Part shown: piece by piece, positions 1 to 5,535 of the stretch | Numbering within the stretch: the stretch's first letter is position 1 | How the letters are laid out: every line of letters begins with the position of its first letter | Assembly: GCA_946482335.1 (NCBI GenBank) | Contig: CAMLRG010000250.1 | Location: 1-6,959 of the forward strand | Direction of reading: 5' to 3' | From: an uncultured Duganella sp. | Lineage (GTDB): Bacteria; Pseudomonadota; Gammaproteobacteria; Burkholderiales; Burkholderiaceae | DNA: 6,959 nt | Notes under the pieces: model-generated | What the model saw: the letters and a program-made list of their open reading frames with translations, nothing else | What the model was told of the DNA's origin: nothing | The model's database searches: none | Made by a program: the position numbers and the translations under genes

Positions 1-3
1 GAA

Positions 4-20
4 CGACAGCTTCGCTGTCG
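4..20. other. Short perfect stem-loop in the leader
   Basis: CGACAGC (4-10) and GCTGTCG (14-20) form a perfect 7-bp inverted repeat around a TTC loop. No T-run follows it, so it is not a convincing terminator by itself. It lies 12 bp before a second, larger stem-loop. Because the window starts at base 1, it cannot be seen whether this hairpin belongs to the 3' end of an upstream gene, to a mobile-element end, or to the leader of the downstream dehydrogenase gene. Confidence 0.6.
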
Positions 21-32
21 GCTCCTTTCACT

Positions 33-55
33 CCCCGCCCTGAAGGACGGGGTTT
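33..55 (+). other. GC-rich hairpin before the SDR gene (IS200/IS605-like end or terminator)
   Basis: CCCCG (33-37) pairs with CGGGG (48-52). After one C-A mismatch (38/47) the stem continues as CC/GG around a TGAA loop (41-44). TTT follows directly at 53-55. An imperfect GC hairpin with a purine-rich loop and a single mismatch is typical of the subterminal hairpins of IS200/IS605-family elements, and I recall very similar C-rich hairpins next to tnpB-type genes. The short T-run would also fit a weak intrinsic terminator for an upstream gene. No transposase sequence is visible here, so a mobile-element origin is inference; the hairpin itself is directly seen. Confidence 0.5.
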
Positions 56-70
56 CTCGGAGCATAATTG

Positions 71-967
71 ATGAAAAACTTCCAAGGCAAGGTTGCAGTG
101 ATTACCGGTGGCGCCAGCGGCTTCGGCCGCGAATTCGCGCTGAAAGCCCATTCGCTCGGCATGAAGCTGGTGCTGGCCGACGTGCAGCAGGATGCCCTTG
201 ACGCGACGGTCGCCGAGCTGCGCGGCGCCGGCGCGCAAGTGATCGGCCTGCGCTGCGACGTGCGCCAATCGGCCGAGGTACAGGCGCTGGCGGATGCGGC
301 CATGCGCGAGTTTGGCGCCGTGCACCTGGTGTTCAATAATGCAGGCGTAGGTTTCGGCGGCCTGGTGTGGGAGGCGACCGAGGCGGACTGGGACTGGGTG
401 ATGGGCGTCAATGTCAACGGCGTGGTGCATGGCGTGCGCATCTTCACCCCGCTGATGCTCGAATGCGCCAAGCGCGAGCCCGGGTACGAGGGGCACATCG
501 TCAATACCGCGTCGATGGCCGGCGTGCTGTGTCCGCCGGTGATGGGCGTGTATAACGTCTCCAAGCACGCCGTGGTGGCGCTGACGGAAAGCCTGTACCA
601 CGACCTGGCACTGGTGCAGGCGCCGGTTGGCGCATCGGTGCTGTGCCCGTTCTTCGTCCCCACCGGCATCCACCAGTCGCACCGCAACCGCCCGCAGGAC
701 GCGCCGATGGAAGGCAAGCCGACCGCCAGCCAGATGGCCGCGCAAACGATGGTGAGCAAGGCCGTCACGTCGGGCAAGGTGAGTGCCCGCGAGGTGGCGG
801 AACTGACTTTCTCGGCCATCGCCGAAAGCAAGTTCTACATTTTCACCCACCCCCAGGCACTGGACGGCGTGGCGCAGCGGGCGCGCGACATGGTGGCCCA
901 GGCCAACCCGGCCGACCCTTACGAGGCCACACCGCAGGTTCGTGAAGCCTTGCGCGCCATGTTGTGA
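71..967 (+). CDS. SDR family NAD(P)-dependent oxidoreductase
   Basis: This is a classical short-chain dehydrogenase/reductase of 298 residues, a soluble Rossmann-fold enzyme that interconverts alcohols and carbonyls using a nicotinamide cofactor. The motifs are all present: the glycine-rich TGGASGFG at 12-19, Asp37 at the end of the second strand (suggesting NAD(H) over NADP(H)), CDV at 62-64, NNAG at 89-92, Asn114, Ser148, and YNVSK with Tyr161 and Lys165 as the catalytic tetrad. The C-terminal part, from about 195, is longer than in minimal 250-residue SDRs and probably forms the substrate lid. The substrate cannot be told from sequence. The ATG at 71 is preferred over the in-frame TTG at 68 because GGAG (59-62) sits 8 nt before it. 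A 13-bp gap to the acetyltransferase gene suggests co-transcription. Confidence 0.93.
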   Translation: MKNFQGKVAVITGGASGFGREFALKAHSLGMKLVLADVQQDALDATVAELRGAGAQVIGLRCDVRQSAEVQALADAAMREFGAVHLVFNNAGVGFGGLVWEATEADWDWVMGVNVNGVVHGVRIFTPLMLECAKREPGYEGHIVNTASMAGVLCPPVMGVYNVSKHAVVALTESLYHDLALVQAPVGASVLCPFFVPTGIHQSHRNRPQDAPMEGKPTASQMAAQTMVSKAVTSGKVSAREVAELTFSAIAESKFYIFTHPQALDGVAQRARDMVAQANPADPYEATPQVREALRAML

Positions 968-980
968 GAGAATGCGCGCC

Positions 981-1403
981 ATGACGACTTCACTCCGCTT
1001 TGGCGACTGGGCCGCCATGCAGGCCGATGCAAAACCAATCCGCCTGGCCGTCTTCGTGCAGGAACAGAACGTTCCCGCCGACCTTGAAATGGACGAGCGC
1101 GACGCCGTTTGCCTGCATGCGGTGGCCTATGACACCGCCGGCCGGCCGGTCGGCACCGGCCGGCTGCTGCCGGATGGGCATATCGGCCGCATGGCCGTCC
1201 TGCGCATCGCCCGTGGCGCGGGCATCGGTGGCGCGCTCCTGAGGGGCCTGATGGATAAGGCGCGCGAGCGCGGCGACGGGCGCGTCGTGCTGAGCGCCCA
1301 AACCCACGCGGCGGAGTTTTACCTGGCACATGGTTTCGCGATGGCCGGTGAAGTCTTCTACGAAGCGGGTATTCCCCACATTGAAATGACTTACGAATTC
1401 TAG
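981..1403 (+). CDS. GNAT family N-acetyltransferase (ElaA/YjcF-like)
   Basis: This 140-residue protein matches the small single-domain GNAT fold, which transfers an acetyl group from acetyl-CoA to an amine. The N-terminal RLAVFVQEQNVP (21-32) followed by E-x-D-x-x-D is characteristic of the ElaA/YjcF subgroup. The acetyl-CoA pyrophosphate loop (motif A) is ARGAGIGG at 77-84, after the beta-strand GRMAVLRI. FYLAHGF (113-119) is the usual motif B segment, and the end has EAGIPHIEM. The substrate is unknown. The ATG at 981 is chosen because GAGAG (966-970) lies 10 nt upstream; the ATG at 972 is in frame but only 1 nt from that site. Codons upstream of 972 overlap the dehydrogenase and are unlikely to be used. 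The coding sequence carries a perfect 10-bp inverted repeat at 1141-1164. Confidence 0.9.
   Translation: MTTSLRFGDWAAMQADAKPIRLAVFVQEQNVPADLEMDERDAVCLHAVAYDTAGRPVGTGRLLPDGHIGRMAVLRIARGAGIGGALLRGLMDKARERGDGRVVLSAQTHAAEFYLAHGFAMAGEVFYEAGIPHIEMTYEF
1141..1164. repeat. Perfect 10-bp inverted repeat inside the GNAT gene
   Basis: GCCGGCCGGT (1141-1150) and ACCGGCCGGC (1155-1164) are exact reverse complements separated by CGGC. The repeat encodes the conserved stretch around AGRPVGTGR, so protein constraint and high GC explain part of it. The all-GC stem, apart from one T-A pair, would be very stable in mRNA or single-stranded DNA. No T-run follows. Confidence 0.7.
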
Positions 1404-1412
1404 GAGTTGGAC

Positions 1413-1667
1413 ATGAAACGTTCGATCGTCGCGCTGGGTGTTTGCGCAGTCTTTGGCGCAGGCTTCCTGGCTGGTTCCATCAGCCCGATCCAGGTCGCGC
1501 AGGCCCAGGTTGGCGGCCCCGTCGTGTGGCCGGCAGCGGCCGCGGCGCCGGCCACGGCCAATGGCCCCACCCATTTTTATGCCATCGACACCGGTACCCG
1601 CACGCTGATCTCCTGCACCCGCCAGGGCAAGGACAAGCCTTCCTGCGTGCGCGAACAGCTGCCCTGA
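1413..1667 (+). CDS. Small exported two-cysteine protein of unknown function
   Basis: This is an 84-residue protein that I do not recognise. It begins with a typical signal peptide: MKRS, a hydrophobic core at about 5-20, and a likely signal peptidase I site after AQA (residues 29-31). The predicted mature part is about 53 residues. It has an Ala/Pro-rich stretch (37-50) and then THFYAIDTGTRTLISCTR, with Cys68 and Cys78 ten residues apart, which could form a disulfide in the periplasm. Cys11 lies in the signal core and has no lipobox around it. The ATG at 1413 is chosen over the in-frame TTG at 1407 because GGAG (1403-1406) sits 6 nt upstream. It starts 9 bp after the GNAT stop and is the last gene of this block. 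The motifs suggest a periplasmic protein but give no activity. Confidence 0.78.
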   Translation: MKRSIVALGVCAVFGAGFLAGSISPIQVAQAQVGGPVVWPAAAAAPATANGPTHFYAIDTGTRTLISCTRQGKDKPSCVREQLP

Positions 1668-1673
1668 GCGCGA

Positions 1674-2474
1674 TCAGCGCACCTGCACCTCGTGCAGTTC
1701 CGCCGGCGCGTCGGCATACAGCTTGACGACGGTGGAGCTGCGCGTGCCGTAATTGGGCGATTCGATCTTCACCGCCGACAGCAGCCGCTCCAGTTCCAGC
1801 GGCACGCCGGTTTCCGGCAGCCGCATATCGGGCGCACGGGTGGTGTCGGACAGCATTTCGAAGTAGGCGTCTTCCGGCGCGCCCAGGCACAGCAGGCTGG
1901 CGAACTGCGCTTTGGTCTTCAGCACCTTCGGCCAGGCCGAGTCGAGCAGGGCGTTGGACAGGCCATAGATGCCCGGCTCCAGCGGCTTGCCGTTGCGCGG
2001 GTCGCCTTCCCCTTTGTTCGAATACCACACCAGCTCCTCGCCGTCGCACAGGACCAGGTTGAAGCCGTTATAGGCGCCAGCCTGCGGCGCAATCTGCGCG
2101 ACGTATTCCTGCGCCGTCATGGCGCCCGCCAGGAAGTCGGCCACCAACTGCCCGCGCGAAGGCGCCAGCGGATGATGCTCCTGCGGATTACGCACGTTCG
2201 TGATGGCGGCAAAGCGCGAGGGGGCGCTTGCCGTCACGCCGCCATCGGGCGCAACGCCGGCGGCGCCAGTGGCGCCGCTCGCCGGGGCGTCGGCGGGGCG
2301 CGTCACGCCCATCCAGCTGCCCCCGGCTTTCAGGTCGCGGCCGGCGAAAATATGCGGTGCGTCGGGCCAGGGCGCGGCCGGCCTGGTGTCACGGTCGTAA
2401 AATTCATCACGGTTGGCGGCGGCGATCAGCGGCACGCCGGGCACCACCTGCCAGGCAAAGACGATCAGGCACAT
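1674..2474 (-). CDS. NRDE family protein (TANGO2-like, formerly DUF833)
   Basis: This 266-residue protein starts MCLIVFAW and contains the name-giving motif NRDE at 21-24, followed by GRDLKAGGSWMGVTR (45-59), RFAAITNVRNP (87-97), NGFNL, YGLSN and the C-terminal YGTRSSTVV (242-250). These mark the NRDE/TANGO2 family, whose biochemical role in bacteria is not settled; eukaryotic TANGO2 has been linked to haem and lipid handling. Cys2 right after the initiator Met recalls N-terminal nucleophile proteins, but that is only suggestive. The start at 2474 is set by the conserved MCLIVF beginning and by AGGA nine bases upstream; earlier in-frame codons lie inside the DUF4936 gene. It overlaps that gene's end by 10 bp. 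An Ala/Gly-rich insertion occupies about residues 60-86. Confidence 0.92.
   Translation of the reverse strand: MCLIVFAWQVVPGVPLIAAANRDEFYDRDTRPAAPWPDAPHIFAGRDLKAGGSWMGVTRPADAPASGATGAAGVAPDGGVTASAPSRFAAITNVRNPQEHHPLAPSRGQLVADFLAGAMTAQEYVAQIAPQAGAYNGFNLVLCDGEELVWYSNKGEGDPRNGKPLEPGIYGLSNALLDSAWPKVLKTKAQFASLLCLGAPEDAYFEMLSDTTRAPDMRLPETGVPLELERLLSAVKIESPNYGTRSSTVVKLYADAPAELHEVQVR
2260..2278. repeat. 19-bp odd palindrome in the NRDE gene insertion
   Basis: GCGGCGCCA (2260-2268) and TGGCGCCGC (2270-2278) are exact reverse complements around a single G at 2269. The palindrome lies within the part of the NRDE gene that encodes the Ala/Gly-rich insertion absent from typical family members. Confidence 0.7.
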
Positions 2475-2773
2475 GGCGGCAAGTCCTCGAACACTTCCAC
2501 ATGGCGCGGTCCGCAAATCCAGCGCGCCAGGCCAGCGCTGCCGGCTGCCGCTTCCAGGGTCGCCAGCAAGGCATCGGCCGAACCCGCCGTCGCGCCAGGC
2601 GCCGGGTAGACCTCCATCCACGTCTGCAAGCCGTCATCGGCTGCCGCGGGACGCCGCTTCAACTGCGGCACCATGCCATGGCTGCGCGCGAGGCCGGCCT
2701 GCATGGCGATAACCGCCTCCTGCAAGCTTGCCGCATCGGCAGGCTGCACCTTGTAATACACGTAAAAGTCCAT
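2465..2773 (-). CDS. DUF4936 family protein
   Basis: This is a 102-residue soluble protein beginning MDFYVYYKV, with an amphipathic helix (about 13-30), QLKRRP (37-42), QTWMEVY (50-56) and a C-terminal WICGPRHVEVFEDL (85-98). The pattern of a short beta-strand, helix, TWMEVY strand and HVEVF strand fits a ferredoxin-like (ABM/dimeric alpha-beta barrel type) fold. I recognise it as DUF4936, a betaproteobacterial family often found next to ygfZ. No function is known, and no signal peptide or membrane segment is seen. Its ATG lies 2 bp after the ygfZ stop and has no clear Shine-Dalgarno, so translation is probably coupled to ygfZ. Its 3' end overlaps the NRDE start by 10 bp, making the three genes one operon. 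Confidence 0.8.
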   Translation of the reverse strand: MDFYVYYKVQPADAASLQEAVIAMQAGLARSHGMVPQLKRRPAAADDGLQTWMEVYPAPGATAGSADALLATLEAAAGSAGLARWICGPRHVEVFEDLPPCA

Positions 2774-2775
2774 GC

Positions 2776-3783
2776 TTAGACGTCGAGCTTGTCGAGCGCG
2801 TAAGGCAGCGGCTTGAATTGCAAGGCCGGACCGCTGGCGGAACCGAAGCGCACATCGCCCGCTTCCAGCGCTTCCAGCTTCATCTCCACCAGGGCGTCGA
2901 CCCCACCGGCGCCATTTCGCGCGCTATTGACCACCATGCCGCAGGGCTGGTCCGGATCGGAAGGCGCAAACACTTCCATCCCGGGCGCCACGGACGCATC
3001 GGCAATCGTCGCCAGTGCCGTGCGGCGCTTCAGCTTGCCCAGGTACTGGCTGCGCGCAACGATTTCCTGGCCCGGATAGCAGCCTTTTTTGAAATTCACG
3101 CCGCCCAGCAGTTCGAAATTGGCCATCTGCGGCACGAACTGCTCCTGCGTGCCAGGGCCCACCTGCGGCACGCCCGCATGGATTTCGGCCAGGCGCCATG
3201 CTTCGTTGCCGCCGACGACCAGGCGGTCCTTCAGCATTGATGCCGCCATCGACGCGGTCTCGGCGCTGGCCAGCCACAGGTAGCGCGGCGCGCCGAAGGC
3301 ATCGGCCACGCGCAGCAGCGTCCCCAGCGGATGGTCGATCTTGCTGAATGGCGCAGCGGGCAATACATCGAACCAGGTTTGCAGTACCGCCTCGGCATCA
3401 CCGCCACCGATCGCCAGCGTCACGTAGTTGTCGGAAACATCGGCCGGCTTGGTCTTGGCGCGCAGGATGAACATCTGCAAACGCTTTTGCACCGCCGGCT
3501 GGATCGCGCGCGGCAGCTGCAGGAAGATCGATTCCGCGTCGCGCCACATGAGGAACGATGCCAGCATGCGGCCTTTGGGCGTGCAGTAGGCGGCCAGGCG
3601 CACCTCGCCCGGGCCCAGGTGTTCGACGTCGTTGGTCAACTGGTTATGCAGGAAACTGGCCGATTCTTCGCCGGTAAACGCGATCAAACCCTGGTCCGTC
3701 AGCGCGGCCACAAAGCCGCTCGCCAGCTGGCTGGTGGTCAGCACTTCTTGTTCCTGTGTTAAAAGTTGATTCCAGTTATTCAT
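2776..3783 (-). CDS. ygfZ: YgfZ/GcvT-domain folate-binding protein
   Basis: This 335-residue protein belongs to the YgfZ (COG0354, IBA57-like) family, which resembles the glycine cleavage T-protein and binds tetrahydrofolate. It supports assembly or repair of Fe-S clusters in proteins such as MiaB. The signature KGCYPGQE is at 233-240 with the essential Cys235, preceded by GGVNF and followed by IVARSQYLGKLKRR. Earlier landmarks are FLHNQLTNDV (44-53), AAYCTPKGRMLASF (64-77) and EAWRLAEIHAGVP (194-206). The length is close to that of E. coli YgfZ (about 326). The ATG at 3783 has only a poor GGAA three bases upstream. It is the first gene of a minus-strand operon with the DUF4936 and NRDE genes, divergent from mltG, and a TATAAT box lies 45 bp upstream of its start. 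Confidence 0.95.
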   Translation of the reverse strand: MNNWNQLLTQEQEVLTTSQLASGFVAALTDQGLIAFTGEESASFLHNQLTNDVEHLGPGEVRLAAYCTPKGRMLASFLMWRDAESIFLQLPRAIQPAVQKRLQMFILRAKTKPADVSDNYVTLAIGGGDAEAVLQTWFDVLPAAPFSKIDHPLGTLLRVADAFGAPRYLWLASAETASMAASMLKDRLVVGGNEAWRLAEIHAGVPQVGPGTQEQFVPQMANFELLGGVNFKKGCYPGQEIVARSQYLGKLKRRTALATIADASVAPGMEVFAPSDPDQPCGMVVNSARNGAGGVDALVEMKLEALEAGDVRFGSASGPALQFKPLPYALDKLDV

Positions 3784-3927
3784 AAATTCCGATATGGTGG
3801 CGATGAAAGCATTATCATTACGGGCTTCATTATAGTGATCCCGCGAAATTTGCGCCGGGATGCTGGAAATTGCTGTCGTCCAGGCTGAATCTGGTTCAAG
3901 ATAGCGTTATCGAACGGGCATGCGGAA
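3784..3927. promoter_or_regulatory. Divergent ygfZ/mltG intergenic region
   Basis: These 144 bp separate the starts of two divergent operons and are clearly richer in A+T than the genes. They must hold the promoters of ygfZ (leftward) and, most likely, mltG (rightward). The clearest element is a minus-strand TATAAT (3829-3834). On the plus strand TATAGT (3831-3836) overlaps it, and GATAGCGTTATC (3900-3911) is a near-palindrome just before mltG. No well-matched -35 hexamer is seen for either direction. Confidence 0.6.
3829..3834 (-). promoter_or_regulatory. Candidate -10 box for the ygfZ operon
   Basis: Read on the minus strand this is a perfect TATAAT in an otherwise GC-rich genome, 46 bp before the ygfZ ATG. 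Transcription starting about 7 bases downstream would give a leader of roughly 40 nt. The hexamer 17 bp further upstream (CGGCGC) does not resemble TTGACA and there is no extended -10 TG, so the promoter would rely on an activator or be weak. Confidence 0.45.
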
Positions 3928-4917
3928 ATGGCGTTTATAAGAAAGACGATCGCACTGGGGTTGTTGGCCGCGGCAGGGGCCGTGGGAGGCTTTGCATGGT
4001 GGGCGGGGCAGCCCGTCATTGGCGAAGAACCGGCAATTGAATTCACCATCAGCAAGGGCAGCGGCGCCAGCGCGGCCGGCCAGCAAATGGCCGCCGCCGG
4101 CGTGCCGATCCAGCCCCTGATGTTCAACCTGTTGACGCGGGCCACCGGCAAGAGCGGCCAGTTGAAGGCCGGCACCTATGAATTGAAACCGGGCACTACG
4201 CCGCTGCGCCTGATCGACCAGCTGGTGCGCGGCGAGTTTGCCCAGGAATCCCTGACCATCATCGAAGGCTGGACTTTCCGCCAGATGCGCCAGGCCATCG
4301 CCGCCCACCAGGGCTTGAAGCACGATACCGCCGAGTTGAGCGACCGCGAGCTGATGGCGCGCATCAATCCCGATTTCAAGGATCCGGAAGGGCTGTTCTT
4401 CCCGGATACTTATCTGTTTGCCAAGAACTCAAGCGAATTGGCGATTTTCCGCCAGGCTCACAGCATGTTGATGAAGCGGCTCGGCGAGGCTTGGGAAAAG
4501 CGTGCGCCCGGGCTGCCTTACAAGTCGCCCTATGAAGCGCTGACCATGGCGTCCATCGTGGAAAAGGAAACCGGCCAGAAGTCCGAGCGCGGCATGATTG
4601 CCGCCGTGTTCGTCAACCGCCTGAAGCTGGGCATGTTGCTGCAAACCGACCCCACCGTCATCTATGGCATCGGTCCCAAGTTCGATGGCAACATCCGCAA
4701 AAAGGACCTGGAGACGGACACACCGTACAATACTTACACGCGCGTGGGCTTGCCGCCGACCCCGATTTCCCTGCCTGGCGTGGCATCGCTGACGGCGGCC
4801 TTGGCGCCGGCCAAATCCAGCGCACTGTATTTCGTGGCGCGCGGCAATGGCACCAGCCATTTCTCCGATAACTTGACCGACCATAACCGGGCGGTCAACC
4901 AGTACCAAAAACAATAA
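3928..4917 (+). CDS. mltG: Endolytic murein transglycosylase MltG
   Basis: This 329-residue YceG/MltG-family protein cleaves nascent glycan strands within peptidoglycan and so sets their length; E. coli MltG is 340 residues. Residues 5-26 form one hydrophobic segment after MAFIRK, an inner-membrane anchor placing the rest in the periplasm. A LysM-like region covers about 35-105 (FTISKGSGASAAGQQM, LKAGTYELKPG), then IIEGWT and the catalytic domain with EGLFFPDTY (154-162), ASIVEKETG (208-216, holding the catalytic Glu), RLKLGMLLQTDPTVIYG (231-247) and YNTYTRVGLPPTPISLPG (267-284). The ATG at 3928 has only a weak GGAA next to it; no better in-frame start is seen. It is the first gene of the mltG-tmk-holB-pilZ series, 3 bp before tmk. 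Confidence 0.96.
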   Translation: MAFIRKTIALGLLAAAGAVGGFAWWAGQPVIGEEPAIEFTISKGSGASAAGQQMAAAGVPIQPLMFNLLTRATGKSGQLKAGTYELKPGTTPLRLIDQLVRGEFAQESLTIIEGWTFRQMRQAIAAHQGLKHDTAELSDRELMARINPDFKDPEGLFFPDTYLFAKNSSELAIFRQAHSMLMKRLGEAWEKRAPGLPYKSPYEALTMASIVEKETGQKSERGMIAAVFVNRLKLGMLLQTDPTVIYGIGPKFDGNIRKKDLETDTPYNTYTRVGLPPTPISLPGVASLTAALAPAKSSALYFVARGNGTSHFSDNLTDHNRAVNQYQKQ

Positions 4918-4920
4918 ACA

Positions 4921-5535
4921 ATGAAACAGCGCGGTAAATTCATCACGTTCGAAGGCATCGATGGTGCCGGCAAATCGACCCATATCCAGTTTGTTGGCGA
5001 GCTGATCAAGGCGCGCGGGCACGAACTGGTCAGTTCCCGCGAGCCGGGCGGCACGCCGCTGGGTGAAAAGCTGCGCGAGCTGTGGTTGCATGAAGCGATG
5101 CACGTGGAAACTGAAACCTTGCTGGTGTTTGCCAGCCGCCGCGAGCATGTGGCGCAAGTGATCGAGCCCGGCCTGGCGCGCGGCGCCTGGGTCATCTCCG
5201 ACCGCTTTACCGATGCCAGTTTTGCTTACCAGGGCGGCGGCCGCGGCCTGAGCCGCGAAAAGCTGGAAATCCTGGCGCATTGGGTGCACCCCAACCTGGA
5301 GCCCGACCTGACCATCCTGTTCGACGTGCCGTTGGAAGTGGCGCGCGCGCGGCTTGACGCGACCCGCGAGCTGGACCGCTTTGAACGCGAGCAGGCGGAA
5401 TTCTTCCTGGCCACGCGCAATGAGTACCTGCGCCGCGCGGCCGCGTTCCCGCAGCGTTTCCGCGTCATCGATTCGACCCGCAGCATTGCCGACATCCAGG
5501 CGGAATTGGGGCGCATCGTGGAGGCGCTCAATTGA
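4921..5535 (+). CDS. tmk: Thymidylate kinase
   Basis: This enzyme phosphorylates dTMP to dTDP with ATP, an essential cytoplasmic step in dTTP supply. The 204 residues carry the P-loop [10 protein letters not shown] (11-20), [10 protein letters not shown] (40-49) for the phosphate/nucleotide site, ASRREH (71-76), the [17 protein letters not shown] segment (94-110) and the LID region with ELDRFERE (150-157). The arginine-bearing LID and the [10 protein letters not shown]-loop resemble the E. coli-type (type II) enzyme. The ATG lies 3 bp after the mltG stop and has no recognisable Shine-Dalgarno, which suggests translational coupling to mltG. The end overlaps the holB start by 4 bp. The order mltG-tmk-holB is conserved in many Proteobacteria. 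Confidence 0.97.
   Translation: MKQRGKFITFEGIDGAGKSTHIQFVGELIKARGHELVSSREPGGTPLGEKLRELWLHEAMHVETETLLVFASRREHVAQVIEPGLARGAWVISDRFTDASFAYQGGGRGLSREKLEILAHWVHPNLEPDLTILFDVPLEVARARLDATRELDRFEREQAEFFLATRNEYLRRAAAFPQRFRVIDSTRSIADIQAELGRIVEALN
5520..5534 (+). promoter_or_regulatory. Strong Shine-Dalgarno and TTG start of holB
   Basis: GGAGG at 5520-5524 sits 7 nt before the TTG at 5532-5534, an ideal spacing. TTGA forms a start/stop overlap: the tmk TGA is 5533-5535. The next in-frame ATG (5598) would remove the conserved YPW near the N-terminus, so the TTG is the credible start. Confidence 0.75.

Noticed and set aside
28..831. 267-residue minus-strand open frame opposite the SDR gene
   Set aside because: It is rich in Ser, Thr and Ala with no domain pattern, and the plus strand has the full SDR motif set.
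942..980. Longer N-terminus for the acetyltransferase
   Set aside because: It would overlap the SDR gene, adds residues with no GNAT homology, and has no ribosome binding site at suitable spacing; the ATG at 981 does.
1668..1680. GCGC-containing repeat between convergent stops as a bidirectional terminator
   Set aside because: The stem is only about 4 bp and no T-run follows on either strand.
1692..2609. 305-residue plus-strand open frame opposite the NRDE and DUF4936 genes
   Set aside because: It is Arg/Gly/His-rich with no recognisable domain, and the minus-strand frames have clear family motifs.
2475..2621. Longer N-terminus for the NRDE protein
   Set aside because: The family begins at MCLIVF with Cys2; the upstream extension only reads the DUF4936 gene in another frame.
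3900..3911. GATAGCGTTATC near-palindrome before mltG as a regulator site
   Set aside because: It is short, has one mismatched pair and has no second copy nearby, so a named operator cannot be supported.
4429..5289. 286-residue minus-strand open frame opposite mltG and tmk
   Set aside because: The opposite strand encodes two essential-type enzymes with complete motifs; this frame has none.
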